From contig NC_088304.1 in the NCBI RefSeq assembly GCF_032854445.1, positions 29,397,732 through 29,461,731 on the forward strand: 64,000 nucleotides of DNA. The letters run 5' to 3'. Below are positions 25,501 through 36,478 of the stretch, piece by piece. The stretch comes from Liolophura sinensis. Lineage: Eukaryota > Mollusca > Polyplacophora > Chitonida > Chitonidae. The notes beneath the pieces were generated by a model. It did not search any database. It was given only the letters and a program-made list of their open reading frames with translations, and was not told the origin of the DNA. The stretch's first letter is position 1. Every line of letters begins with the position of its first letter. Both the position numbers and the translations under genes were made by a program.

Positions 25501-28500
25501 TCTTTCCTCAAACAAATACGGCTGCAGTGTTGCCGAACTGGCGTTATGCCATGCTCATTCGTCCATTCACTGATTCCACAAACAAATCTGAACAGGATTA
25601 TCGACGTTTTAACAAATACATCTCTGGCATTCTCACCTTCCTACATCCCAAGCATTCTCACCTTCCTACATCCCTGGCATTCTCACCATCCTACATCCCA
25701 GGCATTCTCACCTTCCTACATCCCTGGCATTCTCACCTTCCTACATCCCTGTCATTCTCACCTTCCTACATCCCTGGCATTCTCACCTTCCTACATCCCT
25801 GGCATTCTCACCTTCCTACATCCCAGGCATTCTCACCTTCCTACATCCCAGGCATTCTCATCTTCCTACATCCCTGGCATTCTCACCTTCCTACATCCCA
25901 GGCATTCTCACCTTCCTACATCCCTGGCATTCTCACCTTCCTACATCCCTGGCATTCTCACCTTCCTAAATCCCTGGCATTCTCACCTTCCTACATCCCT
26001 GGCATTCTCACCTTCCTACATCCCTTGCATTCTCACCTTCCTACATCCCTGGCATTCTCACCTTCCTACATCCCTGGCATTCTCACCTTCCTACATCCCA
26101 GGCATTCTCACCTTCCTACATCCCTTGCATTCTCACCTTCCTACATCCCTGTCATTCTCACCTTCCTACATCCCAGGCATTCTCACCTTCCTACATCCCT
26201 GGCATTCTCACCTTCCTACATCCCTGGCATTCTCACCTTCCTACATCCCTGGCATTCTCACCTTCCTACCTTCCAGGCATTCTCACCTTCCTACATCCCT
26301 GGCATTCTCACCTTTCTACATCCCAGGCATTCTCACCTTCCTACATCCCAGGCATTCTCACCTTCCTACATCCCTGGCATTCTCACCTTCCTACATCCCA
26401 GGCATTCTCACCTTCCTACATCCCAGGCATTCTCACCTTCCTACATCCCTTGCATTCTCACCTTCGTACATCCCTGGCATTCTCACCTTCCTACATCCCA
26501 GGCATTCTCACCTTCCTACATCCCTGGCATTCTCACCTTCCTACATCCCTGTCATTCTCACCTTCATACATCCCAGGCATTTTCACCTTCCTACATGCCT
26601 GGCATTCTCACCTTCCTACATCCCAGGCATTCTCACCTTCCTACATCCCTTGCATTCTCACCTTCCTACATCCCTGGCATTCTCATCTTCCTACATCCCT
26701 TGCATTCTCACCTTCCTAAATCCCTGGCATTCTCACCTTCCTACATCCCTGGCATTCTCACCTTCCTACATCCCTGTCATTCTCACCTTCCTACATCCCA
26801 GGCATTCTCACCTTCCTACATCCCTGGCATTCTCACCTTCATACATCCCAGGCATTTTCACCTTCCTACATGCCTGGCATTCTCACCTTCCTACATCCCA
26901 GGCATTCTCACCTTCCTACATCCCTTGCATTCTCACCTTCCTACATCCCAGGCATCCTCACCTTCCTACATCCCAGGCATTCTCATCTTCCTACATCCCT
27001 GGCATTCTCACCTTCCTATTTTTCGTCTAGACAAGAGACTACGTGTAGTTGCAAGCCTGTTATCAATACTTCCCTTGATTTAGTCCGCTAGTGGTCTCTT
27101 TTAGTTGCTGTACAGTTACATGTCTATTAGCTTGATCTTCTTTATACAAGGTTAATGCTGTTAAAGAGATTTTTGTCCAAAAATTTATCGGAGGGAATCC
27201 AACCGAATTCGTGCTATTATTTTAGAATATCCCGAATGATTACCTTTCAGAAACTATTAACTTTACTGTAAATCACGTACAGTTTAGCCGATGATTTTTA
27301 AAAAGTGTATCCCATGATTCCTTGTGTCTGGTTGTGATTCTTGGTAATTGGACACAGCGGGGGGTCAGAGGCGTGTGTTCACAATATTGTACACGCCTGT
27401 GACAAAACCAGTAAACAGGCCTCACGCTGAACATGCAACTGTTCGCTCTAGTAGAATCGCTACACAGCTACTGCCCGAATGCACATCTCACGTATGGCGA
27501 GAAGGTACCCGATTTTATAAGGCGGGAAATAGAATTCTTCTGAAATGGGAGGAGAGATTAGATTGTAACGAAATAACACGTGCATGAGACGTGGCAAACT
27601 CCACTTCTATTTTGCGAAAGCTTGGCGACTGATATTTACCAGTCAGACCTATAAGGCTTAAAAAACCTTTGTATGCCGATTTGTTAAATTTATTTACGGG
27701 GCTGTGAACGGACAACACCGTTCTCCGGATAATGGTATCATCGGGTGACCACGTAACCTGAACAATTAAGCATTCACCCATTTAACTGAGGCCAGCAAGT
27801 GTAACACGCAAATTTAGCCTGTCAACCTGAGAAGTAATACACCAAATGGCCTGTTTAGCGTGGACATTTTTGGAATATACAGGTTTCTTCGCTTCACTTT
27901 AATTCATGAGTAAAAAACAAAGGTGTGATTGGTCTAGAAATCTTCAAGCCTCACTGTCAAGTAGTTAAGTTGACCCCCATGCGGTGTGGATTAGCAACCT
28001 AAGCTGTCATGAAGTTTAATGGGGGATAGGTGGAGGGTTGCTAATATCTCACATAACATCTCCCAACTGTGACTCTGTGAAAGTAACCGACCGCGGAAAA
28101 TTTAGGTCATTTTCCGCAAGTTATTTTATGAGTCAAAAAGAAAAAAAATTTCGACGACTAACGGACAATATCAAATATAAATGCACCTATTTCAGACACG
28201 TTTATTATACATGTATTAAAATATACCGAAGGAGGTACAGTAAGCATTCGCTTAAGGGATACAGACCCGACGCTGATTGGCTGGCAGTGGAAATAGCGTT
28301 CCCTTGGCTAAAACTTGCAGCCTTAGTTTCGCTTGAATAAATGTACCATACCTAAAATTAAACTTAGGCAAGGCATATCCTGGACTTGCCTATCTCTCAC
28401 AACAGCCAATCAGAATCGATTCTGTATCCCTTTAACTAAACTAATGGGTATATTTATACTTGCATGACCATTAGACTTCCTTCCTCGGGGCATATGTACT

Positions 28501-29747
28501 AAATCTGTTTTACAAGACAATCTACCATGAAGCAAGCGAGCAAGAAGCAATGAACTGTTAGTGAATCCGTGTCTTGTGTCTTCCTCTAGGGGTTCATGGC
28601 CAACAAGGATATCGACCGGAAAAGATGCTTCATCAAACGAATCCACGAATTCTTGGAAGGTTCTTTGAAAAACCTTGATCGCTTCAAGGTGGGTTTAAAA
28701 CTATGTCCAAGCATACATAAGGTCAGAAATTAAAGTGTCCCCCTTTAAGGTTTCGTTGCCTTCATAATGCTTGGAAGCTAAGAATGACGGGTTCAGATTA
28801 AATGTTTGAACAGAATTATATTCTGTCTTTAACAGATAACCGAGACAATGCATTGAACGCAAGATTTTATGCTGACGATGTCATATGCCATAACGCAACT
28901 GAGGCTACGCCGGAATTACGATTGAGTGTATATGTAAATCTGATATTAAAGCACGGGTGATGTTGCAAATATCAATAACTGACATAGTCGCTATATTCGG
29001 TAACGTAGATTAGCTTACGATAGAGGATTTATTTATTTATTTACGGGAGGAAACCGGGCAGATCTCTGGGGAAACCGCAGGTTGTTGTCAGACCTCCCCA
29101 CGTGCGGCCGGAGAGGAGGCCCGCATGTAGTGATGTAGGAACCTGTGCGTTCATGGCGCGTGATACTGAGTCTTGTAAAAGAAACACTACTCTGACCACG
29201 GTACTTATTCCCTACTATTCTCCCTCTCTATATAATTCCCAGAAACTTGCCAGGGGTTGGTGGTCTTCTCCGGTCACTCCTTGAAAACTGACTTCCATTG
29301 AAAAGAAGTGAAAAATGTTTGAAGAAGGGGCTGTTCAACAATTTAATCAACAAATAAAGCAAAGAAATATCTGCATCTTCTCTCCCATTTAAGCAGGGGA
29401 CCAATACGACGCTCTCCCTGGATGACGTCGCAGTGACGGCACTTCCGGGCCTAATCCCCGAATCCCTACTCCGCTCCACGGTAGGAGCTCGACTCGCTGA
29501 CCTCTGCGCAAACATGGCTTCCTACTGGCTGGTACTACCCACTGTACAGGGTGAGTCACGTCAGATACACGCATCGACCAGCGAGTGTTTTATTTTTTTA
29601 ATTCATCTGTTACGCCAAGACATTTAAAAATATTTTGAAGTACAGGAGGATGTCTCACTGACCCACCAGCGTATGTGTTTTTAAGCGCCTTTCATCGGAA
29701 CGCTATGAACGGTAATGTTTTATGCTTAGGTTCTTTTACCCAAACCA

Positions 29748-29836
<89 letters not shown>

Positions 29837-31157
29837 ACGTACAAAATCAATAGAAGTACATGTACAATGTGGACGTTGGCGTTAGTGTACACAGACTTAC
29901 TATTTATCAGTTTTCAGTTCAGTTAATATTATTTTACAACTACTAAAAGAGCGAAAGCAGATACGGCTGTTTTTGGTGGGTGCAAAACCCTTCTTCCTGC
30001 TGCAAATCACTGCTTTCCTGACGGCCTAATCGTCTGGAAACTTGAAAAAACTACCACCAGGTCTCTCCGACCACATTTTTTTTACGGCCGTGTGTAGAAG
30101 AGCAAACCATTACGTGGAGAAATGCGATATGCTTGATGTCAATTGTTTGACTTTTTAACACTGAACAAAATGGCAATGCTCCGTCAGCTCGTAAAGGCTG
30201 GACTTGTATAACGTAATGCGGCGGAGACTGCCGAGTGTTTGGCGGAAAGAATGCATAAATCTATCCTCATTATCCAAAGATTTTAAGTCTCATATTATTC
30301 AGGCTAATGTACCCCTTGTCCAATATTTTTACACTCAGTTTATCAGTGTATACAGGGGTAGATAACTGTGAATAAATAATAAATCTGAACACTAATCCTG
30401 TAAGGTTCACGCAAATGCTATGCGTCTAATGTTATATGTGTTGGTTCTGTTACACAAATGCTATGCGTCTAATGTTATATGTGTTTGTTCAGTTACACAA
30501 ATGTTGTGCGTCTAATGTTATATGTGTTTGTTCAGTTACACAAATGTTGTGCGTCTAATGTTATATGTGTTTGTTCAGTTACACAAATGTTGTGCGTCTA
30601 ATGTTATATGTGTTGGTTCAGTTACACATGTGCTATGCGTCTAATGTTATATGTGTTGGTTCAGTTACACAAATGCTGTGCGTCTAATGTTATATGTATT
30701 GGTTCAGTTACACAAATGCTGTGCGTCTAATGTTATATGTGTTGGTTATGTTACACAAATGCTATGCGTCTAATGTTTTATCTTTAGGTTCTTTTATCCA
30801 AATGCTATATGGATCTCAATATTTTATGTTTAGGACCTCTTGTCAACACTTTCATTGGCCTTCATATGTTATACAAGCAGGCATGAATGTTTAATGTTTA
30901 ACGTTTCGTCTCTCGTCAACATTTTAATTGTTCGAACGCTTCATAATTACGTTCGTCTGTCAACATTGCACCTAGATATAAAGCAGTCGTGCATATTAGC
31001 ATCCATCTGTTCTGTTACAGGTGGCTTATCAAATAAAACAACTGTCAACTACAGCGTGGGGCGGAGTCCTGTGGTTACCATGGATACCTGTGACGTCAGA
31101 GTGGCGGACATTCTCAGCTCCTCGTTACTCTGTGTAAAGTTTTCCCAAAGCGATTAA
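22469..31157 (+). CDS. BRICHOS-domain type II membrane protein (six exons, 263 aa)
   Basis: Exons 22469-22564, 24186-24350, 25286-25426, 28590-28688, 29397-29550 and 31021-31157 join with GT-AG introns and matching phases (0,0,0,0,1). Residues 1-45 form a charged cytosolic tail, and ~46-70 one hydrophobic segment (LLLVLPGVLLGFVCLCLL) after Arg-Arg, giving type II topology. BRICHOS signatures follow: SIIIYDF (~126), RCFIKR (Cys ~147) and LADLCANMASYWL (Cys ~204), the usual Asp and paired Cys of this proprotein chaperone fold. The C-terminal tail has two more Cys (TCDVRV, LLCVKF). BRICHOS proteins include ITM2/BRI, chondromodulin and annelid antimicrobial precursors; the exact subfamily is undecided. 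The tail is not cationic, which argues against a peptide of the arenicin type. Confidence 0.82.
22720..22837 (+). mobile_element. SINE 3' fragment
   Basis: Contains CTCCCACCAAAATACTGG, GAAATATTCTTGAATGCGG and an AAATGA tail, matching the core of the SINE at 8165. The tRNA-derived head is missing. Confidence 0.65.
23507..23931. mobile_element. 425-bp MITE-like element with long terminal inverted repeats
   Basis: The left end begins TTAAAGGCAAAGAATACACT. The right end, reverse-complemented, begins TTAAAGGCAAAGAAAAACAC. The two arms stay alignable for ~85 bp, including a shared CCATTAAACACTGTC block. TTAA occurs at both ends. The breakpoint of the 12-kb duplication (23609) falls just inside the left arm. 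Confidence 0.65.
24186..24350 (+). CDS. BRICHOS gene exon 2, transmembrane segment
   Basis: 55 codons between a TGACAG acceptor and a GTTAGT donor. Carries the single ~24-residue hydrophobic helix, preceded by RTRR and followed by a Ser/Arg-rich stalk. Confidence 0.82.
24622..25190. repeat. 34-bp minisatellite, ~16 copies, BRICHOS intron 2
   Basis: The unit is built on CACGCGGACTGCCATCATGC plus ACGGAGCCCAGTCC. The first ~70 bp are degenerate half-units. All + frames stay open because 34 is not divisible by 3, giving spurious 34-residue repeats. It lies 95 bp before exon 3. Confidence 0.92.
25286..25426 (+). CDS. BRICHOS gene exon 3
   Basis: 47 codons, CCTTTCCAG acceptor, GTAAGC donor. Beta-rich linker and the first BRICHOS strand ending SIIIYDFEE, containing the conserved Asp. 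Confidence 0.82.
25619..27018. repeat. 25-bp pyrimidine-rich minisatellite, ~56 copies, BRICHOS intron 3
   Basis: The unit is GGCATTCTCACCTTCCTACA followed by TCCCT or TCCCA. All three + frames are open for hundreds of codons. Units ending CCCAGG look like strong splice acceptors (pyrimidine tract plus CAG). Confidence 0.95.
27019..28589. other. Rest of BRICHOS intron 3
   Basis: Apart from the MITE at 28252-28435 nothing is recognised; short open frames lack support. Confidence 0.6.
28252..28435. mobile_element. 184-bp MITE, second member of the TTAAAGGG family
   Basis: The left end TTAAGGGATACAG and the right end TACAG-like CCCTTTAA are inverted copies. The internal sequence (AGGCAAGGCATATCCTGGAC region) resembles 14530-14545. 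It lies in intron 3 of the BRICHOS gene. Confidence 0.6.
28590..28688 (+). CDS. BRICHOS gene exon 4
   Basis: 33 codons, TTCCTCTAG acceptor, GTGGGT donor. Contains RCFIKRIHEF with the first BRICHOS cysteine. Confidence 0.82.
29029..29150 (-). mobile_element. SINE fragment, reverse orientation, BRICHOS intron 4
   Basis: Starts with (ATTT)n, then GGGAGGAAACCGGGCAGA and CGGCCGGAGAGGAGGCCCGC, the complement of the SINE middle; most of the core is deleted. Confidence 0.6.
29397..29550 (+). CDS. BRICHOS gene exon 5
   Basis: 154 bases, acceptor TTTAAGCAG, donor GTGAGT, phase 1 at its end. Contains LADLCANMASYWL with the second BRICHOS cysteine. Confidence 0.82.
29749..29834. repeat. (TA)n microsatellite, ~85 bp, BRICHOS intron 5
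   Basis: Uninterrupted TA dinucleotides. Confidence 0.98.
30395..30790. repeat. 43-bp minisatellite, ~9 copies, BRICHOS intron 5
   Basis: The unit contains TGTTATATGTGTTGGTTCAG, TTACACAAATGC and GTGCGTCTAA. It ends 230 bp before exon 6. Confidence 0.92.
31021..31157 (+). CDS. BRICHOS gene exon 6 with stop codon
   Basis: Acceptor TTCTGTTACAG; reads 44 codons then TAA. Encodes the C-terminal tail with two cysteines 14 residues apart and an N-glycosylation-like NKT/NYS pair. Confidence 0.8.
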
Positions 31158-31193
31158 TCTATTGACTAAGAAAAGAAAAACTCAATAGATTAA
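31154..31193 (+). promoter_or_regulatory. Perfect 12-bp stem-loop spanning the BRICHOS stop codon
   Basis: TTAATCTATTGA (31154-31165) pairs with TCAATAGATTAA (31182-31193) around a 16-base purine-rich loop. The TAA stop is inside the left arm. Function unknown. Confidence 0.5.
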
Positions 31194-31288
31194 ACGGGAT
31201 TTGAAATCTTCTTGATGAAGATTTGAAGTCCGCCATCAGGTAGCGCCAATAGGTATCATAGTCTCAAAGTCTAAAGTGTTAATAATTT

Positions 31289-31294
31289 ATTAAA
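31289..31294 (+). promoter_or_regulatory. Candidate poly(A) signal of BRICHOS gene
   Basis: ATTAAA 132 bases after the stop in AT-rich sequence; positional support only. Confidence 0.25.
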
Positions 31295-31789
31295 TTGAAA
31301 AGTCTGATTTTCACTGCCGGTGGCAAAAATCAACAATCAAGCCTTAATCGCGCACGTGGACCATTGAATATTTCCACATATATAAATGTAGTGACATTTT
31401 CCCACAAAAGCTTTACAATTCTATGCTCATTTTTGTTTGACTTACGACAGAGCTGATTTTGTCGAGCACGCATTTATTAAATTTAAGTCATTAAATTACG
31501 CATTTTTCAATGTTTGATACCCGTCTCTTTATTCTGCTTATAACAGGCTGCTGTCTGTAAATCCGACATTGATCAGTTGATTGGTATACTGACTGATTTG
31601 GTGGGTAATCAAACAAAAAATTGGATGTTAAAACAAATCCATCAAACTGTGCACTTCCGGTTCTAAAAATCAACCTTATAGTGACGTTTCAAATTTCAAC
31701 ACTTCAAAACTTCGAACTTGCGGAATCGACTCTTATGCATGAACCAACGTTATATCATATGGCCTTTATTTAATGAAAAGGTCTGCCAG

Positions 31790-31912
31790 CAATCTGTCTG
31801 GCTCTGTCCGGTTTTCCCCCATTATAAAGCTGGCCACCGTCGATGTAAGTGAAATATTCTTGTCTACGGCCTAAAACACCAATGAAATAAATACAGGTAA
31901 ATAAACAAATCA
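31790..31912 (+). mobile_element. SINE 3' fragment
   Basis: GCTCTGTCCGG, CCCATTATAAAGCTGGCC, AAATATTCTTG and AAACACCAATGAAATAAAT match the SINE core and tail. Confidence 0.65.
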
Positions 31913-32344
31913 TTTGTTAAAAACTTTTTTGAGCGACATTTAAGAAGTTGGTTTGTGAATATATCTAATACATTGTGTATGGATAACAACTTCTTCATTT
32001 GCTGGTGCAGGTAAGGTTATAATATGAACTCTAGCAGTATTGTCAAGTCCTGTGGTATAACAGAGATCTTTTGTTAGAAGTTAAAAATTCAACGAGCAAC
32101 TTGTAACTTCCAACTAGAATAGGTAAAGTAGTTCAAGACTGAATTAAGTTAAAAGTTGGAAGTTATCGTTGACAACTAGATTCTAACCTCTGACCTCCTA
32201 TATCAAGAATCAATGGGCCTCGGCCAGCACAACGTTGCATGATCAGTCGAAAAGGACACTGAGAACGTCGTGTTTGCCTTGTGATGACCAAACATTCACA
32301 CCACAAATACACATACACTGTATGTACCCATATCTCTTATGTAG

Positions 32345-32447
32345 CGTCTATTCTCCCAACCATAATGCTGGCCGCCGTCGTATACGTGTGATATTCTTGA
32401 GTATGGCGTAAAACACCACTCAAAGAAATAAATAAATATATATTGTC
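32345..32447 (+). mobile_element. SINE 3' fragment
   Basis: CATAATGCTGGCCGCCGTCG, ATATTCTTGAGTATGGCGT and an AAATAAATA tail. Confidence 0.7.
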
Positions 32448-32816
32448 TATACTTGAATTATTGTCGTCTTTAGAAACATTAATGACACATGTCGCAGTCA
32501 GAACACCTGTCTAACTTCCCTGTTGACCTATAGGTTAACAGTAATATCCCAATCCACAGACCTCTCCACAAATACCCCAATAGGTTTACACGTATATCGC
32601 CATTACCCTTAGGCCTACTGTATTTTTATACAAACATACTCCTTTCTGATTACTATTTCCACTCAGAAGCTCGAATCAACAATCAAGGAGTTGAAAAATC
32701 AGTAGGCCTACTGGGACATATGTTTTTATTTATCAAATTGGTCGCCATTGCCGTGCCGTACACAATTTTTTTTTCACCTCTGTGAATGCGGTCAAGTTTG
32801 TGGATGGAATTAAAGT

Positions 32817-33042
32817 ATTTATTTATTTATTTATTTATTTGATTGGTGTTTTACGCCGTACCGCACTCAAGACTATTTCACTTATACGCCGGCCAGCATT
32901 ATGGTAGGAGGAAATCGGGCTGAGCCTGCACGAAACCCGCCTTCCCTCGTATGGCTGGAGAGGAAGCCAGTATGAGTTGGACATGAACTCACAGCGACAG
33001 CAATAGTGTGAAGTTCATGGGTCATTGCGCCGCGCTGGAAAG
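32817..33042 (-). mobile_element. SINE, nearly full length, reverse orientation
   Basis: (ATTT)n, then TTGGTGTTTTACGCCGTACC, GCCGGCCAGCATTATGG, CTGGAGAGGAAGCC and TGAACTCACAGCGACAGC; the tRNA-like head is partly retained (CATTGCGCCGCGCTGG). Confidence 0.75.
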
Positions 33043-33984
33043 TAGAGTACCAGACAAAGCAAGACAAAAAAAAACAAAAAAAAAAAAACAAAAAAAAAAA
33101 CAAAAAAACAAAAAAAAAAAGAAAAAGAACAACCATCCCAAGTTGGCCTACGCACGATGCAAAATGGGAACCTCGTGAATCAGGCCTAGGTCAACATGTA
33201 TAAATTGAAAAAAAAAAATCGGCAATAATAAATCGAACAATAATGTTATGGGTGATGCATGTTCCCATATGCCGCAGTGAAATGGAAAGACAGAAAGCAA
33301 ATATTAAGATATGAGCCTCGATCATATGTATACTGCCCTCATCTATCCGCATTAGCAAGGAATTGAATAGTGATAGGCCTACAGCGGTATCCACGTACAT
33401 GTATATGCATGGCGTAAACAGTCAAATAAGACAGTCCATCAATTTTGTGACATTATGATCGATTTACAGCGAAAGATCGTCATGGTTTGACTTTAGAAAT
33501 GTCGAAAACACTTCAAGCAAGTCAGGCAACAAATGTTCCTGATTCAGTCTTATCAAAGCTAACATGGAAGAAGGAAGGGAACTGAAGATTCTGTTCGTGG
33601 ACAATGTTGTGTGTCCACAGTTACGTCCCTTGACTTGATTAAAGTATCAATGGCGGGTAAGTCTGCAAATGAGTTCATCAGGATGAGGTTGACTAAGCAA
33701 ATGACTCGATGTAATTTCTCAGATATTCTATGCAAAGTAGCTTTTTAACATGCATATAAATTCTGGTAATTACCTCCGCATGTATAACCCTTAAACACTG
33801 ATCCTTACCCGAGAAAGCTAGCGAAAAGATCAGTTCGTTGTTGTTGTTGTGATGATTGAACACCCGGTGTTGTCTGTGTTGTTACTTGTTCCGGAATGAT
33901 CGCTCTGAGATCATTTTGAGATGTTATCAGCGTCTCATCCACAATAACAGCTCAGAATAGTTGTACTTTTCATCTTAAACTCAG

Positions 33985-34192
33985 GCTTTGCCTGGTTTCC
34001 CACACCATAATCCTGGATCCCATCGTCTAAGTGAAATATTCTTGAGTACAACGTATACCACCAGTCAGATAAATCAGTGAGTAAATTTGAGAGATCTGCT
34101 GACATTACCCAATACACATACTTAGTGAAATATTCTTGAGTACTGGAACGGTGGAAAACACCAATCATATAGATAAATAAAAGTTCACCACA
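33985..34192 (+). mobile_element. Two adjacent SINE 3' fragments
   Basis: Two copies of GTGAAATATTCTTGAGTAC, at ~34030 and ~34125, each followed by a degraded AAACACCA(A/G)TCA(G/T)ATA-type tail. Confidence 0.6.
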
Positions 34193-34803
34193 CTTTATAT
34201 TAAGTGTCCTCAACTGAAATCTGCCATATGGGCCTGTACATGTATGATATAGCCTCATTATAGCCCAGCATGCAGCTTCCATTCTCCATATATATCACCA
34301 GAATATAGGAGAGTGACATGTACCTAGCATTCTATATCTGTGTAACAGTTTGTAAAATTGTGTTGGAAGAGGACAACACAGAACACCCAAAAACTATATA
34401 TATATATATATATTTTTTCATGAAGATGAAATACTTGAAAGTAAGACTGCACAATGTTCAGCATGCTAATGACATTTGAGTTCATATCCTGTTGACTTAG
34501 TTAAAAATCCAGCCACCAAACCAATTTTTTAACCCAAGAGAATAACAAATGAATCATTTCAAATCATTGTTAATACTTGTTACTAGTTGCTTCTATAATG
34601 GAATTATAATAAAATCTGCATGGTGTAATCCATGCAATCAAACTCAGTGTGGCAAACCTGCAGTCATTTCACTGCTTCAATTCTGAGAAAAATGGGTTTG
34701 ACTGAGTAAGTACTAATTAAATGGAGATAATCAGATTAGGACTCAGTGGATTATCTTCCTTGAATGACCTTTTCTGAGACCACATGAATCACATAATCTA
34801 TTA

Positions 34804-34860
34804 ATATTTATTTATTTATTTTATTTGGTTGGTGTTTTACTCCATACTCAAGAATATGAT
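34804..34860 (-). mobile_element. SINE tail fragment
   Basis: (ATTT)n followed by TTGGTTGGTGTTTTACTCCA and TACTCAAGAATAT. Confidence 0.55.
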
Positions 34861-36302
34861 TTATTAATAAAACAATCAGATGGAGATGAGCTGTTGTACA
34901 TTGTGGTAAATTCAGAATATATTCATGCTCATCCATCATAGTGATGCGATGTTTTCTTACCCCCAAAAATATGAAAGAGGTGGAGGATTAAGTGCGTATT
35001 ATTCATCATGTTTTTCCACTGATTTAGGCTCTTTGAAATTTGTGTCAGAAACCATAAATAAATAGTGATGAATGCCTCGCCCCACCCTCAATCTCACCTG
35101 CCAACCCCCAACCCCATTTCAGTATACCTGTTTAGCTTGAGGTCGTGAACAAGTACATAGGTTATACAAGGCTGTCAGTGTTTTTGTGTGTTTTCTGAAG
35201 CACTGCTATTGAGATATGATTCCCATTTCATCATTCCCATGTTCAGTGTACTTGATCGTGAACCATACAACCTAACATCTGCTCTATGGTACCTCATGCA
35301 TGCAGTCAATATAATATACTTTGAGTTTGCTTGGTGATAGTAAAATGATAGAATATGCCGGCAGGCTATCAGCGATAAGCTTCTACAGCAAGGCAAAATC
35401 CAAGGCTGGAGTCTGTTTGCTTACTCTACAATTATTTTTATCACATGGATGATGAATGGGTCACCTGTGCTGTATGGTACATGTAGGCCTATGTGATGGT
35501 CTGTAGACTGTTTGCGGTTAAGTCTCTGGTACCATCTCCTAATGACTCTGAGATCTGTATTAAAAAAGAAAAAAGCAAAGAGAGGTACATGTATCGAGTT
35601 AATAAGGCACAGAACAAGCATGTAGATGTTTGTCTGACCTCAAAAAATGTGAGCTCCCCATGATGATTCATTCAACCATCTGTAAACAAATATATCAGTG
35701 ACTAATGTCCGTGGACATTATAGATTTATCCTTACTTTTATGTCAGAGCGTCACATAAATTTACGCTTTTTCACTTATTTTCCCGAGATTGTAATTAGCT
35801 TGATCCCATGTAAGGTGAATTTGTAACGCCTTCTCGCATTTATAAAAGCGGTGACGTCCAAAGCTTTGAACTCTATTATTCTTCCTTTGTTACCTCACAA
35901 TTATGGGATCATGTGTGTGTACTTAACCTAGGCACCCCAATTTCTCAGCATTTTCACATGTGAAAATTCATCTTTCAGTGCAACTTATGCACATTTTTCA
36001 TTCAGTTTTGGAGACAAAGCTACATTGGTTGAATTGGTAAACTTCAGGGCTTCACAAAAAGTATTTTTGTTAGGCCATACAGAGTAATACTGCAGTATAT
36101 GGTTAAACCTTACAAACATACCAAAAGTTAAAGAATTACCTTAGTACAGAAGCACCAGAGCATCACAATAGAAATTTACTTTTTTTACAGTAATTTGGAC
36201 TTTGCTTTGTTTTCACTTGCCTGTCTGGGTGTGTGCATGCTTGTTTCTAAAAAACTATTTGGGATAGAGCTTCCAAATTTTGTTCACATATTATCCATTT
36301 TA

Positions 36303-36478
36303 TTGACTTATTTATTTATTTCATTGGTGTGTTATTCTTTATTCAAGAGTATTTCAATTATAAGTACAACTGGAGAGGAATTTACGCGTAGCATGATCCA
36401 CATGTAGATTTGAACTCATGGCAACCTCAGACACCAGAGCCTTGTGTGTCATTAGGCTGTGCTAGCATGCCAGCCATT
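36303..36478 (-). mobile_element. Degraded SINE, reverse orientation
   Basis: (ATTT)n tail, TTCAAGAGTATTTCAATTAT core, GATTTGAACTCATGGC (B-box complement) and TGTGCTAGCATGCCAGCC (A-box region complement). Confidence 0.6.

Noticed and set aside
25498-27083. Two ~510-codon overlapping open frames
   Set aside because: Same artefact from a 25-bp unit; no start context, domain or splice support.
31021-31157. Arenicin-like antimicrobial peptide at the BRICHOS C-terminus
   Set aside because: The tail is neutral to acidic with only two basic residues and no dibasic cleavage site.
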